Positions 18,156-27,754 of a DNA stretch of 64,000 nt are shown here, piece by piece. The position numbers were made by a program, and so were the translations under genes. The stretch comes from G963691835 sp963691835 (GTDB taxonomy: Bacteria; Pseudomonadota; Alphaproteobacteria; Thalassobaculales; Thalassobaculaceae): assembly GCA_963691835.1 (NCBI GenBank), contig OY829383.1:3100001-3164000 (forward strand), in the 5' to 3' direction. The first letter of the stretch is position 1. Every line of letters begins with the position of its first letter. The notes under the pieces are model-generated. The model was not told the DNA's origin. It worked only from the letters and a program-made list of their open reading frames with translations, and did not search any database.

Positions 18156-19468
18156 TTGGCGATGCGGCTTTCAAACAGGTGGATGCCCCGCAGGAGATCA
18201 AGAGCGCGCGCGAGTTGGTAATCCTCTGTCGTGTCGTTCTCATCCGCCTTGGCATCACCGTTGTCGGTGTCATTGCTGAGGGCGCCACGCAGATCGGCCT
18301 CCCGCCGCACCCGGCCGGTGTCGACCGTCTCCAGCTTCGCGACGGGGATATCGATGTCCGGCGCGATCCCGGTCTGCTGAATGGATCGGCCGGAAGGTGT
18401 GTAGTAGCGGGCGGTGGTCAAGCGCATCGCCACATCGGAGTTGAGGGGGACAATGGTTTGGACCGAGCCCTTACCAAAGGATTGCTGGCCAACGATGATG
18501 GCCCGCCGATGGTCCTGCAGTGCCCCGGCGACGATCTCTGAGGCGGAGGCCGAGCCGCTATTGATGATCACCACGACAGGAAGGCCCCGGGCCATATCGC
18601 CGGGCTTCGCATTCTCACGGGTGGAGTCGTTCGGATCACGGCCGCGCGTCGAGACGATCTCTCCCTTCTCAAGGAAGGTATCGGAGACCGTGATCGCCTC
18701 TTTCAGGAGACCGCCGGGATTGTTTCGGAGATCGAGGATGAAGCCGATCAGACTGTCGCCCTTTTCCTCGAACGCGGCACGGATCGACCGGTGCAGACCG
18801 GTTGTCGTGTTCTCGTTGAATGTGGTGACCCGGATATAGGAGATGTCGTCGATCAGTCTTGCCCGGATCGAGCGGATCGTGATGTTCGCCCGGGTGATGC
18901 TGACATCGAACGCATCGGTTTCCGGCCGGCGGATCGACAGCGTGATCGAGGTCCCGATCTTGCCCCGCATCAGCTCAACCGCTTGGTTCAAGGTGAGGCC
19001 GAGCACCGGTTTACCGTCGAGATGGGTGATGAGGTCGCCTGGTTGAAGGCCGGCGCGCGCGGCGGGCGTCTCGTCAATGGGAGAGACGACCTTTACGTAG
19101 CCATTCTCCATCGACACTTCGATGCCGAGGCCGCCGAACTCACCACGGGTCTGAACCTGCATATCCCGGAAGTTCTTCTTGTTGAGGAACCCCGAATGCG
19201 GATCGAGGGAGGACAGCATTCCGTTGATCGCCGCTTCGATCAGGACCTCGTCGCTGACCCGCTCCACATAGCTGTCCCGTACCCGCTCGAACACGTCCCC
19301 GAACAAGGAGAGCTGACGATAGGTATCGTCGTTACCCTGGGCGTTTACGGTTTGCCGGTCGTTTGCAAATGGTCCGAAAACCAAACCGACGGCCACGGTG
19401 CTAGCGAGGACTGCGGAAACCACCGCCCAGCGGCGCTTGGTTTGTCGGTTGCGTGCGGGCGACATCAT
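18152..19468 (-). CDS. ctpA: Carboxy-terminal processing protease (S41)
   Basis: Periplasmic serine protease of 438 residues with an N-terminal membrane anchor (VVSAVLASTVAVGLVF). A PDZ domain (about 90-180, GGLGIEVSMENGYVKV then PGDLITHLDGKPV) precedes the S41 catalytic domain with the nucleophile region GSASASEIVAGAL and the catalytic Lys in QQSFGKGSVQ. CtpA/Prc proteases trim envelope proteins and peptidoglycan hydrolases, which fits its position directly after envC. Overlaps the genes on both sides by 4 bp. Confidence 0.94.
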   Translation of the reverse strand: MMSPARNRQTKRRWAVVSAVLASTVAVGLVFGPFANDRQTVNAQGNDDTYRQLSLFGDVFERVRDSYVERVSDEVLIEAAINGMLSSLDPHSGFLNKKNFRDMQVQTRGEFGGLGIEVSMENGYVKVVSPIDETPAARAGLQPGDLITHLDGKPVLGLTLNQAVELMRGKIGTSITLSIRRPETDAFDVSITRANITIRSIRARLIDDISYIRVTTFNENTTTGLHRSIRAAFEEKGDSLIGFILDLRNNPGGLLKEAITVSDTFLEKGEIVSTRGRDPNDSTRENAKPGDMARGLPVVVIINSGSASASEIVAGALQDHRRAIIVGQQSFGKGSVQTIVPLNSDVAMRLTTARYYTPSGRSIQQTGIAPDIDIPVAKLETVDTGRVRREADLRGALSNDTDNGDAKADENDTTEDYQLARALDLLRGIHLFESRIAN

Positions 19469-21150
19469 CCGTTCACCTTGTTCCGTCGAAGATCAAGCCA
19501 GAGTAGGGGGTCAATTGGGTCACCATTGTGGCGGATTTCCACATATAAGTCAGGTCTCCCGCCACCTTCGGGCGAGGATGTCACACCCACCGGTTCCCCC
19601 GCCAGCAAGCCTTGTCCAAGTTCCACATCGACACGGCCCAAGCCAGCGAGAAGGCTATGGTATCCCTCGCCGTGGTCGATGACCAGAATTCGGCCATAAC
19701 TGCGAAAAGGTCCGGCAAACAGCACGCGTCCGTCGAACGGGGCAACGACCGGTGCCCGCGCCCGCGCCCGCAAAACCACGCCCTTCCGTTTGATCCCGAC
19801 CGCGTCCACCTCCCCAAACGTGCCGACGATCCGTCCGACAACGGGGGGTGCCAACCCGCCTTTCGCACTCCGAATCGATGGCAAGTCGGGCATGGTGGCA
19901 ACGAATGGCCCCCCGAGCGACGCGACAGTCTCCTCGGCCGGATCATCCGGAGCTGGTGGCGGTGCAGCGGCAGGGCTGGGCACTACCGGTGTCGCGATGG
20001 CGGTACGCGACGGGCCCGCCTCGTCGTTGTCTGACGGTTCTTCGGCGCGCGCGGGTGGCGTCGCATCGTCTGTGACAGGCGTGGCTCTATTGGAAGATTC
20101 AGGTGTGGGCGGGGCAGAGGGCTTCGATTCAGCTTGTTCCGTGATTTCCGCCGATCCGGCATCTGGAGAGGGCAAGCCAGGCTTCTCGTCTTCTGCTGGG
20201 TCACTTCCAGCGGGCTTTGTGCCGGCGGTGGCGTTCTTGTCCGGCTGTGGAGATTGGGCGCGCGGTGACTCCTGCTCTGTCGGTAATGTGAGAGCGGGGG
20301 CTGTCTCCGGGACCGATGTCGTCCCGGGCGGCTCGAGTCCCAGCAGGCCGGATAGAGCTTGACGTTCCCGCCGGGCACGGCCCTCGCCCGCCGAGACGCC
20401 GCCCATCAGGTCCCGGATCGTCCGAGCCGACTGTGCTAGTGTCTGTAGCGTGGTGAGGCGGCCCGTACCGGCCTCAAGTCTTTGCCGATTGAGAGCCCGC
20501 TTCTCTTCGATCATCGCCGTTAAGGCCGCGCGATCCCGGTTCAGTGCCTCTGTCGCGCGGACGAGGCGATCCCGACCCGCCCGAATGTCCGCGGCGATCC
20601 GCTCGGATGTCGCAAGTCGGTCCCGCAGTGCCGCCGACTGTTGGTCCATGTCCCGGATCAGGGTTTCCAGGATCAGGGTCGCCCGAACAACGTCCAATGG
20701 CGGCATGTCGCCGGCGATCATGGCTTCCGGCGGACGGCGGGAGATCCGCTGAAGAGCGACTGCAAGATCCGAGATGCGGTCCTGTGTCTCCCGCAGAGCG
20801 CGGCGATTCTCCTCTGCCTCTTCCTCCAACGAGGTCAATGACTCTTCGATGGTTGTGAGATCCTGCTCCCGGCGCTGTGTCGCCGAAGCGGCGTCCACGA
20901 GCTCCCGCTGAAGGTCCGCGAGTTCCTTGTCCAATGCTCGGGCAATGCCCTCCACATCTGACGATGCACGCGCGTTAGGCGTCTCCAGTGTCCCAAGCCG
21001 GTCTATGGTGGTTTGTGCCTCCGCCATCGCTGCCCAAAGAAGGCACAGTGCGAAGACCCCCGGCAGTTGCCGCAATAGCGGATGCAAACCCGACCGGGGC
21101 CGTTTGTCAGGCAGCGCCGCGTCCATACCGGTCTGACTACCCCGTCTCAA
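19465..21150 (-). CDS. envC: EnvC-like murein hydrolase activator
   Basis: 561 residues: signal segment (about 28-45), a long coiled coil (about 55-265, rich in Glu, Arg, Gln, Leu), a Pro/Glu/Ser/Thr-rich linker (about 275-410) and a LytM/M23 domain (about 430-555). The metal ligands of active M23 peptidases are not all kept: the HxxxD element is replaced (GIKRKGVVLRA) and the last HxH is LYVEIR. This is expected of EnvC, which activates amidases rather than cutting itself. The disordered linker is longer than in E. coli EnvC. Overlaps gpmI (14 bp) and ctpA (4 bp). Confidence 0.9.
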   Translation of the reverse strand: MRRGSQTGMDAALPDKRPRSGLHPLLRQLPGVFALCLLWAAMAEAQTTIDRLGTLETPNARASSDVEGIARALDKELADLQRELVDAASATQRREQDLTTIEESLTSLEEEAEENRRALRETQDRISDLAVALQRISRRPPEAMIAGDMPPLDVVRATLILETLIRDMDQQSAALRDRLATSERIAADIRAGRDRLVRATEALNRDRAALTAMIEEKRALNRQRLEAGTGRLTTLQTLAQSARTIRDLMGGVSAGEGRARRERQALSGLLGLEPPGTTSVPETAPALTLPTEQESPRAQSPQPDKNATAGTKPAGSDPAEDEKPGLPSPDAGSAEITEQAESKPSAPPTPESSNRATPVTDDATPPARAEEPSDNDEAGPSRTAIATPVVPSPAAAPPPAPDDPAEETVASLGGPFVATMPDLPSIRSAKGGLAPPVVGRIVGTFGEVDAVGIKRKGVVLRARARAPVVAPFDGRVLFAGPFRSYGRILVIDHGEGYHSLLAGLGRVDVELGQGLLAGEPVGVTSSPEGGGRPDLYVEIRHNGDPIDPLLWLDLRRNKVNG

Positions 21151-22687
21151 GCAGCGATGTGCCGGTCATCTCATCGGGGACGGCGACGCCGAGCAAGGAA
21201 AGGAGCGTCGGCGCTACATCCGCCAACCGGCCATGCCGCAGAGACGAGACAGTTGAGGGGGCGCCGACCAGCAAGACCGGAACAGGATTCGTGGTGTGGG
21301 CCGTGTGGGGGCCGCCGGTATCGGGATCCACCATCAGTTCGCAGTTGCCGTGATCCGCGGTGAGCAGCATGGAGCCGCCAACGTCCCCCAAGGCCTCCGT
21401 GATGGCGCCAACCGCCCCGTCGACCGTCTCGACCGCCTTGATCGCCGCTTCGAGACTTCCGGTGTGTCCGACCATGTCCGGGTTCGCGTAGTTGACGATG
21501 ATGAGATCGTAGGATTTGGAACGGATCGCATCACAAAGAGCCTCGGTGACCCCGTCCGCCGACATCTCTGGCTGAAGGTCATAGGTCGCGACTTTCGGCG
21601 AGGGGATCATGATCCGGTCCTCGCCTTCGAAAGGTGCCTCCCGGCCGCCGTTGAGGAAGAAGGTGACATGGGGGTACTTCTCCGTCTCGGCGATCCGGAG
21701 TTGGCGCAATCCGGCATCCGCTGCGACCGCTCCCAAAGCGTTCGAGATTGTCATCGGCGGGAATAGCGTGTCCATTTTGCCGGCAAGGCTGTCCGAGTAC
21801 TCGACCATCCCCAGAGCAGCGGATAGCGAGGGAACCCGCGGCCGCTCGAAATCGCTGAAGTCCGGCTCAAGGTAGGCGCTCAGGATCTCGCGAACACGAT
21901 CCGCCCTGAAGTTGCCGACCAAAAGACCGTCGCCGTCACGGATGCCATCGTGACCGTCGATGACTGTCGGCGTGATGAACTCGTCTGTTTCGCCTCTATC
22001 ATAGGCGGCTGCGACCGCAGCGACGGGGTCGTCGCTATTCCCGTCCGCCTCTGCGAGGGTCATGCATCGCCAGGCCCGCTCCACCCGGTCCCAGCGCTTG
22101 TCCCGGTCCATGGCCCAGTAGCGCCCGATCACGGAAACGACCCGGCCCGCGTCCCCCAACGCCTCCACGAACCGGGTGAGCGAGGCGTGACCGTCCTTTG
22201 GCGGCGTGTCGCGTCCATCCATCAGCGCGTGGATGCGGACCTCGACCCCATATGCCGACGCCGCGTGCGCTAGTGCCGCGATATGCGTCTGGTGGGCGTG
22301 AACACCGCCCGGCGAGACGAGCCCCAGAATATGAACGCGCCCGCCCGCCGCCTTTACGTCTGCGCAGAACGACCCCAGAGCCGGCATCGAGGCGAGCTCA
22401 CCGCTCTCGACGGCTGCGTTGATCCGGGGCAGGTCCTGCATCACGACACGGCCCGCTCCGAGGTTCATATGCCCGACCTCGGAGTTACCCATCTGACCGT
22501 CGGGCAGCCCCACATCGCCGCCGGACGCGGACATGAGCCCCCTCGGACAGGTCTCCCAAAGACGATCGAAGACCGGGGTGCGCGCCAACTGGACCGCGTT
22601 GTCCGCCGTGTCGCGGCGCTGGCCCCACCCATCCATGATGCAGAGCATGACCGGCCGTCTTCCGGTGATTTCAGGTTGGTTCGGCAT
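21137..22687 (-). CDS. gpmI: 2,3-bisphosphoglycerate-independent phosphoglycerate mutase
   Basis: Glycolytic enzyme interconverting 3- and 2-phosphoglycerate, 516 residues. The alkaline-phosphatase-like fold is marked by CIMDGWGQRRDTADNAV at the N-terminus, the phosphorylated Ser in GNSEVGHMNLGAG, FRADRVRE, and the metal sites VNYANPDMVGHTG and LTADHGNCE. First gene of the gpmI-envC-ctpA-deacetylase-rppH operon, an order widespread in alphaproteobacteria. Confidence 0.96.
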   Translation of the reverse strand: MPNQPEITGRRPVMLCIMDGWGQRRDTADNAVQLARTPVFDRLWETCPRGLMSASGGDVGLPDGQMGNSEVGHMNLGAGRVVMQDLPRINAAVESGELASMPALGSFCADVKAAGGRVHILGLVSPGGVHAHQTHIAALAHAASAYGVEVRIHALMDGRDTPPKDGHASLTRFVEALGDAGRVVSVIGRYWAMDRDKRWDRVERAWRCMTLAEADGNSDDPVAAVAAAYDRGETDEFITPTVIDGHDGIRDGDGLLVGNFRADRVREILSAYLEPDFSDFERPRVPSLSAALGMVEYSDSLAGKMDTLFPPMTISNALGAVAADAGLRQLRIAETEKYPHVTFFLNGGREAPFEGEDRIMIPSPKVATYDLQPEMSADGVTEALCDAIRSKSYDLIIVNYANPDMVGHTGSLEAAIKAVETVDGAVGAITEALGDVGGSMLLTADHGNCELMVDPDTGGPHTAHTTNPVPVLLVGAPSTVSSLRHGRLADVAPTLLSLLGVAVPDEMTGTSLLETG

Positions 22688-22773
22688 GTCTCGATCCTAA
22701 GCCAGGCGCGCGTTCAGGTCATGCCTTGAGAGACCAGCCTCTCAAAGTGCCCTCAGGGCAGTGACGCTTGTAT

Positions 22774-22787
22774 TTGATCCAAGTCAA
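22774..22787 (+). promoter_or_regulatory. FNR/FixK-type operator upstream of hemerythrin gene
   Basis: TTGATCCAAGTCAA matches the CRP/FNR-family consensus TTGAY-N4-RTCAA at every fixed position. It lies 63 bp upstream of the hemerythrin start codon, a suitable distance for an activator site. It predicts induction under low oxygen or nitric oxide; the regulator itself is not in the window. Confidence 0.7.
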
Positions 22788-22850
22788 GGCGGCGGCGGAA
22801 AATCGCGGCCAGGATTGGAGAAACAGCCGTTCTTTGAAAGGAAATGTCCG

Positions 22851-23435
22851 ATGACCGCCCTTATCCACGCGTTGCGGCGCGATCATCGCAACCACGACAG
22901 ATTGCTTGCCGTTTTAGAGCGGCAGATCAACCAGTCCAAGAGCGGGGCCGAGCCGGACTATGAGGTGATTCAAGGCATCGTGGACTATTTCCTCACCTAC
23001 CCCGCCAAACATCATCACCCAAAGGAAGATCTCGTCTTCCGGCGGCTTGAGGAGGCAGCTCCGGAGACCGCGACCCTGATCGGCGACCTGGAACGGGAGC
23101 ATATTGCGTGTGACGCTCATTTGCGGGCGTTCGCGGGCGCGGTGTCGGCGGCGCTGGGGAGCGGCGTTGTTTTCCGCGAGACGTTCAACCGGGCAGCCGA
23201 CGCCTTTGTCTCCGCGCAACGCGAGCACATGTCCAAAGAGGAGAGAGTGTTCTTCCCGCTGGTGGAGAAGCATCTGCGGGAAGAGGACCTCCTGGATCTC
23301 GATGAGCGTCTTGCCGCCGGATCCGACCCCATTTTCGATGATGATGGGGAATCCCGTTTCGACGCGATCCGCCAGGATCTGGTCAAGTGGGGACGGGAGA
23401 CCGTGACCGTGTCACTTTCCGCGGGCCAGCACTAA
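22851..23435 (+). CDS. Hemerythrin HHE domain protein
   Basis: 194 residues. A four-helix HHE domain binds a di-iron centre through the His/Glu residues in RRDHRNHDRLL, AKHHHPKEDLVF, EREHIACDAHL and QREHMSKEERVFFPLVEKH. Such proteins bind oxygen or nitric oxide, or repair nitrosative damage. The frame is open from 22761, but the ATG at 22851 has AAAGGA just upstream and begins the domain directly. The C-terminal 40 residues are acidic and outside the domain. An FNR-type operator lies upstream and fits an oxygen or NO response. Confidence 0.88.
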   Translation: MTALIHALRRDHRNHDRLLAVLERQINQSKSGAEPDYEVIQGIVDYFLTYPAKHHHPKEDLVFRRLEEAAPETATLIGDLEREHIACDAHLRAFAGAVSAALGSGVVFRETFNRAADAFVSAQREHMSKEERVFFPLVEKHLREEDLLDLDERLAAGSDPIFDDDGESRFDAIRQDLVKWGRETVTVSLSAGQH

Positions 23436-23544
23436 GCCGCTCCATCGCGTTTGGACCCTCGGTGTTTAGCGGGTTACGGCGACCCCAATAATCCTGGTAT
23501 TCTGTGGGGACAATTGTTTCCGATGTCCGGCAGGGAACCGCGGC

Positions 23545-23742
23545 GTGATCGAGGTCTTTATCGAGTATTGGTCCAGGGGCGGGGAGGCCGAGTATCCGTG
23601 GTCCGTTTGGGCTGACGGTAAGCAGGCCATGGCCTCTCACGGTCGCCGCTCCTATACCGATCCAAGAAACTCAGAAGCGGATGCCATGAAATTCTGCCGC
23701 GACGTCCTGGACACTGAGCCCGATTGCGTTACGCGGCTGTAG
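23545..23742 (+). CDS. Small conserved-looking hypothetical protein (65 residues)
   Basis: Begins with GTG (IEVFIEYWSRGG) preceded by AGGGAA. Contains a WSVWADG segment and a single Cys-containing helix-like C-terminus (DAMKFCRDVLD). No domain recognised. Soluble and without signal peptide. The composition is protein-like and the gap would otherwise be empty, but coding status is uncertain. Confidence 0.45.
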   Translation: MIEVFIEYWSRGGEAEYPWSVWADGKQAMASHGRRSYTDPRNSEADAMKFCRDVLDTEPDCVTRL

Positions 23743-23779
23743 AAGTAACGCGCTGAGAACCGGCGTTTCCCCTGTGTGT

Positions 23780-24856
23780 TCAGCGAACAGACACAAACAA
23801 CGCCTCATGGTCCGATAGGATGGTGCCGTCCTGAGAGAGAGCCTCAAGGACTGCCGGCGCTGCGGTCGTCAAACCCCGCGACAGGAACCAGTCGAGCTTC
23901 GAGAACGGCGGCTGCGGTGTCCCGTCCGGTCGGCTCCGCTGGGTTGCGGCTCCGGGAACATTGCATCCATCAACCGTGTAGCGTCGCGCCGCCGCCAGCG
24001 CGAACAGAGGCTCCCAAGGGGCGGGGTCTGAGAGCCGGGCGGGTTCGGCCAGGACCGTCGCGCGCCGTTCCTCATGCGTCGTGCCGGGAACCGAGAGGCT
24101 TGATGTGTTGAGATCGCCGCCGATCAGGACCGGGCTGAACGCATCGTAGCTGTCGATCATGTCCAGCAGCCGTTCGAACTGCTCCGCCCGATGCCGGGGA
24201 TCGGTGTGGCTCTCCAAATGAACGGAGACGACGGTGAGTGTGCCGGACGGGCCTTCCACCTGCGCCAGAAGGGCCATCCGGCCGCCAACCCTTGGCTGAT
24301 CCCCACGTAGACCATCTGGGTCGTCGAACCACGCACCGTCGGTGTCGAGCCGGGCCATCGCTACCCTTTGCAAAGGGTAGCGGGACAGGATCGCGTTGCC
24401 GTGCAGCCCCTCCGCATTTGTCTCTCCGGCGTGGGCCGTGCGTTCGCGGATATCGCCAAGTCCGGCTTCCACGAACTCCACGCCGAACGCGTAACCGTAG
24501 CCGAGCTCTCCCGCCAGCTCGGAAACGGTATGCCTTTGGCCGGACCGGGCGCAGCCCACATCCACCTCGCTCAGCAGTACCACGTCGGCGTTTGCTGCCC
24601 GCACAACCTCGGCGACCTCTTCCACGTGCTTCAAACGTTCAACGTTCCACGCGGCGATCCGAAGCGATGATGAAGGGGCGTCCTGGGAGGAGACAGGGTG
24701 ACCCGGTGCTTCAATCAGATGCAGGCATCGGAAAGCCTCCAGCCAGTCCGCGTGGGTTCCAATCCGGTCCGAGACGCGCCGGCGGTCTTCGATGCTGACG
24801 GACGGCAGATGGTCGATCGTCTCCTCGACAAGGACCGGTCCCGATCGGCGGGTCAT
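23780..24856 (-). CDS. Endonuclease/exonuclease/phosphatase family protein
   Basis: 358 residues from an ATG at 24856 with GGAGAGAAG upstream; the longer frame to 24976 lacks such a site. The DNase I-like fold shows AAWNVERL, VLLSEVDVG, VVSVHLESHTDP, LIGGDLNT and the C-terminal LSDHEALFV, so the acid and His catalytic residues are present. Members cleave phosphodiesters in nucleic acids, lipids or small molecules; no signal peptide is evident and the substrate is unknown. It stands alone and is transcribed away from the GntR/TRAP cluster. Confidence 0.83.
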   Translation of the reverse strand: MTRRSGPVLVEETIDHLPSVSIEDRRRVSDRIGTHADWLEAFRCLHLIEAPGHPVSSQDAPSSSLRIAAWNVERLKHVEEVAEVVRAANADVVLLSEVDVGCARSGQRHTVSELAGELGYGYAFGVEFVEAGLGDIRERTAHAGETNAEGLHGNAILSRYPLQRVAMARLDTDGAWFDDPDGLRGDQPRVGGRMALLAQVEGPSGTLTVVSVHLESHTDPRHRAEQFERLLDMIDSYDAFSPVLIGGDLNTSSLSVPGTTHEERRATVLAEPARLSDPAPWEPLFALAAARRYTVDGCNVPGAATQRSRPDGTPQPPFSKLDWFLSRGLTTAAPAVLEALSQDGTILSDHEALFVSVR

Positions 24857-25104
24857 GGCTTCTCTCCGTCTGTTTGGCTTTTGTAGAAGGGCGTCTGGCC
24901 GCTCGTTGAAGGCGGCAGGTTTATAGCCGCACCACCGCCTGTTGGCGATCCGGAACTCACTGCCGGTCAGGCCCAATATCGCAATCGTTGACCGCCAGAT
25001 CTGCGCGTTGTCTTATAGAGGACTGGTTCCGAAAAGGGACACTGATCCGGCGGACTCGTCCGGTCCGGATACTCGGGCAACGACCCGACAGGGGAGGAAC
25101 GGGC

Positions 25105-25836
25105 TTGGTCGCGACGGACCACGGCCTGGGGTTCAGGCCGCTGTATCAGCAGGCGATCGATCTGGTGCGCCGGAAGATCGCGGATGGCGAATGGCCGGCG
25201 GGCAGCGTTCTGCCGGCGGAAACCCGTCTTGCCCAAGACTTTGGCGTCAGCGTCGGGACCGTCCGAAAAGCCCTTCAGCATTTGGTCGATGAACGCTTGG
25301 TGGAACGGCGGCAAGGTGTGGGCACCTTCGTGGCACAGGTCACCGCCGAGCGGTCACTCTTCCGGTTCTTCAAGTTGATGGATCGATCCGGCGCACGGGT
25401 CATGCCGGACAATCGGGAGATTGGCCGAGCTGTCGGTCCCGCCTCGGCAGAGGAGCGTTCGAAGTTGGATCTGCGGGCCCGCTCAAGGGTTATCCGGGTG
25501 GACCGTTTGCGCCTTGTTGCAGGGAACCCTGTGATGACGGACCAGGTCGTTCTTCCCTGCGCGCGTTTTCCCGGTCTCGATCGTCAGTCCACAGCACTGC
25601 CCACCACGCTTTACGACTACTTTGAGGCCCGGTTTGGCGTGAAGGTCCTGCGGGTCGCGGAGGCTCTGAGTGCGATTGAGGCCGACGACCAAAGCGCCGA
25701 GACCTTGGGGGTCGCCGTTGGCACCCCGCTGCTGCAAATCGACAGAACCACGTATTCGTTCGACGACGTGCCGGTGGAGTGGCGCTTGTCACGGCTCAGG
25801 ACGGACGAAATCCGGTATCTCAGTGAGCTTGGCTAG
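25105..25836 (+). CDS. GntR-family (HutC/UTRA) transcriptional regulator
   Basis: 243 residues starting at TTG 25105, which follows a strong GGGGAGGAA. N-terminal winged helix (about 10-75: PLYQQAIDLVRRKIADGEWPAG, then FGVSVGTVRKALQHL and RRQGVGTFV) and a C-terminal UTRA effector-binding domain ending in DVPVEWRLSRLR. It sits 18 bp upstream of the TRAP genes on the same strand and most likely controls them in response to the transported compound. Confidence 0.9.
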   Translation: MVATDHGLGFRPLYQQAIDLVRRKIADGEWPAGSVLPAETRLAQDFGVSVGTVRKALQHLVDERLVERRQGVGTFVAQVTAERSLFRFFKLMDRSGARVMPDNREIGRAVGPASAEERSKLDLRARSRVIRVDRLRLVAGNPVMTDQVVLPCARFPGLDRQSTALPTTLYDYFEARFGVKVLRVAEALSAIEADDQSAETLGVAVGTPLLQIDRTTYSFDDVPVEWRLSRLRTDEIRYLSELG

Positions 25837-25854
25837 GGGAGGGGTGCGGGTCCG

Positions 25855-26409
25855 ATGATGACGTCTCTCAAGATGCTGCACGGTCTCTTGCGGATGGTGA
25901 ACGACGGCGTTCTGCTGGTGGGCCGTCAGATCGCCTGGATCGCCATGGCCCTGATGGTCGCGGTCATCGTGATCCAGGTCTTTTTCCGCTACGTCCTGAA
26001 CGGCGCGTTGCCCTGGCCGGAGGAAGCCGCGCGGGCGCTGATGATCTGGATGACGGCCGTGATCGCGCCATCCGCCTACAGGTGGGGAGTGTTCGTCAGC
26101 ATCGATATGATCAAGGACGCCTTACCAACCGTTCTGCGCCGGATGCTTGAACTCGCCTTGCTGGTCATGTCGGCCGTGGTGCTCGGCTTCTTGCTTTGGC
26201 ACGCGACGAAGCACTTCAACAGCGGCTTCATCTTCAAGTCCAGCGCCCTGAAGATCCCGCTGGCGTGGATCTACCTCGCAATGCCGGTGTGCTGGACGCT
26301 GATGTTGAGCGTGACGGCCGAGCTGGTCGTCGGCTTCTTCGGGCGCTTGGTTGGGGAGGAGGAAGACTTCCCCAGGGCCACACCGCCCGCAATTCTGGGA
26401 ACGGAGTAG
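25855..26409 (+). CDS. dctQ: TRAP transporter small permease (DctQ-type)
   Basis: 184 residues with four hydrophobic segments; the conserved VFFRYVLNGALPWPEEAARAL region of DctQ proteins is intact (the Pro-Trp-x-Glu-Glu core). Forms the membrane part of a sodium-driven TRAP importer together with the large permease that begins 3 bp after its stop codon. An in-frame ATG at 25858 is an alternative start. Confidence 0.93.
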   Translation: MMTSLKMLHGLLRMVNDGVLLVGRQIAWIAMALMVAVIVIQVFFRYVLNGALPWPEEAARALMIWMTAVIAPSAYRWGVFVSIDMIKDALPTVLRRMLELALLVMSAVVLGFLLWHATKHFNSGFIFKSSALKIPLAWIYLAMPVCWTLMLSVTAELVVGFFGRLVGEEEDFPRATPPAILGTE

Positions 26410-26412
26410 ACC

Positions 26413-27702
26413 ATGCTTGTTCTCTTCCTTCCCCTCTTTCTGATCCTGCTGCTCCTCGGCGCGCCGGTGTTCTTCGCGATGCTCGCCGCACCGGGTGCCA
26501 TGCTGTTGTTCGAAGGGATGAGCCGTGACATCTCGCTGATGTACCGGAACATCTATAACGGCATCGACTCGTTCCCGCTGATGGCGATCCCGTTCTTCAT
26601 GCTGGCGGGGGAGCTGATGAACAAGGGCGGGATCACCGCCCGGCTGGTCGCGTTCTCGCAGACCATGATCGGCCATCTGCGCGGCGGTCTGGCCCACGTC
26701 AACATCCTCTCCTCCATGCTGTTCGCAGGCCTGACCGGCTCGGCAGTCGCCGATACGTCGGCGCTCGGCTCAATGCTGATCCCGGCGATGGAGAAGAACG
26801 GGTATACGCGCCGGTTTGCGGCAGCCGTTACGGCCGCCTCCTCGGTGATCGGGCCGATCATTCCGCCGTCAGGCATCATGATCATCTACGCTTACGTGAT
26901 GGAGGTCTCCGTTGCGGCCCTGTTTTCTGGGGGGATCATTCCCGGCATTCTCGTGGGCCTTGGACTGATGCTGGTGGTCGCGGCCATGGCACGTCGGGGA
27001 GGGATGCCGCCCGCCGGTCCACGCGCCACGTGGAGCGAGGCGGGAACCTCCTTCCGGCACGCCATTCTGCCTTTGCTGACGCCGGTTATCATTCTCGGCG
27101 GCATCCTGGGCGGGGTTTTCACGCCGACGGAGGCTTCGGCCGCTGCTGTGGCGTACGCACTCTTCATCGGTCTTTTCGTCTTGCGGACCCTGACCTTCCA
27201 GGAACTGCCCCGGCTGTTGACGCGGGCGGCGATGACCTCGGCGGTGGTGCTGCTGCTGGTCGGTGCGGCGATGGCGTTCAAGACCGTTGTGAGTTTGAGC
27301 CACGCCGCGTCCGATCTTGCCAATTGGATCCTGACGCTTTCCGAAAACCCGCTGATCCTGTTGTTCCTGATCAATGTGTTGCTGTTCATCGTTGGCATGT
27401 TCCTGGACGCAGGACCGGCGATCATCATCTTGGGGCCTATCCTGGCGCCGATCTTCATCGAGCTCGGCATTCATCCGGTGCACTTCGCCATCATCATGAG
27501 TGTGAACCTGACGGTAGGCCTCGCGACGCCGCCCATGGGGCTGGTTCTTTTCGTTGCCTCCAGCGTTTCAGGGGAACGGGTGGAATCGATCAGCCGGGCC
27601 ATTCTTCCGTTTCTGGCGATCGAGGTCGTCGTGATTTTCCTGATCACCTTCGTGCCGGAGATTTCAATGACCATTCCCCGCTGGCTTGGGTTCGTGAGCT
27701 AG
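26413..27702 (+). CDS. dctM: TRAP transporter large permease (DctM-type)
   Basis: 429 residues and about 11-12 membrane segments. Family landmarks include LFAGLTGSAVADTSALGS, IIPPSGIMIIYAY and LTVGLATPPMGLVLF. It carries out the sodium-coupled transport step. Lies between the small permease and the binding protein in one operon behind the GntR regulator. Confidence 0.95.
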   Translation: MLVLFLPLFLILLLLGAPVFFAMLAAPGAMLLFEGMSRDISLMYRNIYNGIDSFPLMAIPFFMLAGELMNKGGITARLVAFSQTMIGHLRGGLAHVNILSSMLFAGLTGSAVADTSALGSMLIPAMEKNGYTRRFAAAVTAASSVIGPIIPPSGIMIIYAYVMEVSVAALFSGGIIPGILVGLGLMLVVAAMARRGGMPPAGPRATWSEAGTSFRHAILPLLTPVIILGGILGGVFTPTEASAAAVAYALFIGLFVLRTLTFQELPRLLTRAAMTSAVVLLLVGAAMAFKTVVSLSHAASDLANWILTLSENPLILLFLINVLLFIVGMFLDAGPAIIILGPILAPIFIELGIHPVHFAIIMSVNLTVGLATPPMGLVLFVASSVSGERVESISRAILPFLAIEVVVIFLITFVPEISMTIPRWLGFVS

Positions 27703-27754
27703 GCGAGCGAGGCGGACAAGACCTGAACAACAATGACAATGGGAGGACCAAACC

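Noticed and set aside
19465..21150. An active M23 endopeptidase at the envC position
   Set aside because: The metal-binding His residues of active LytM domains are replaced, which fits an amidase activator instead.
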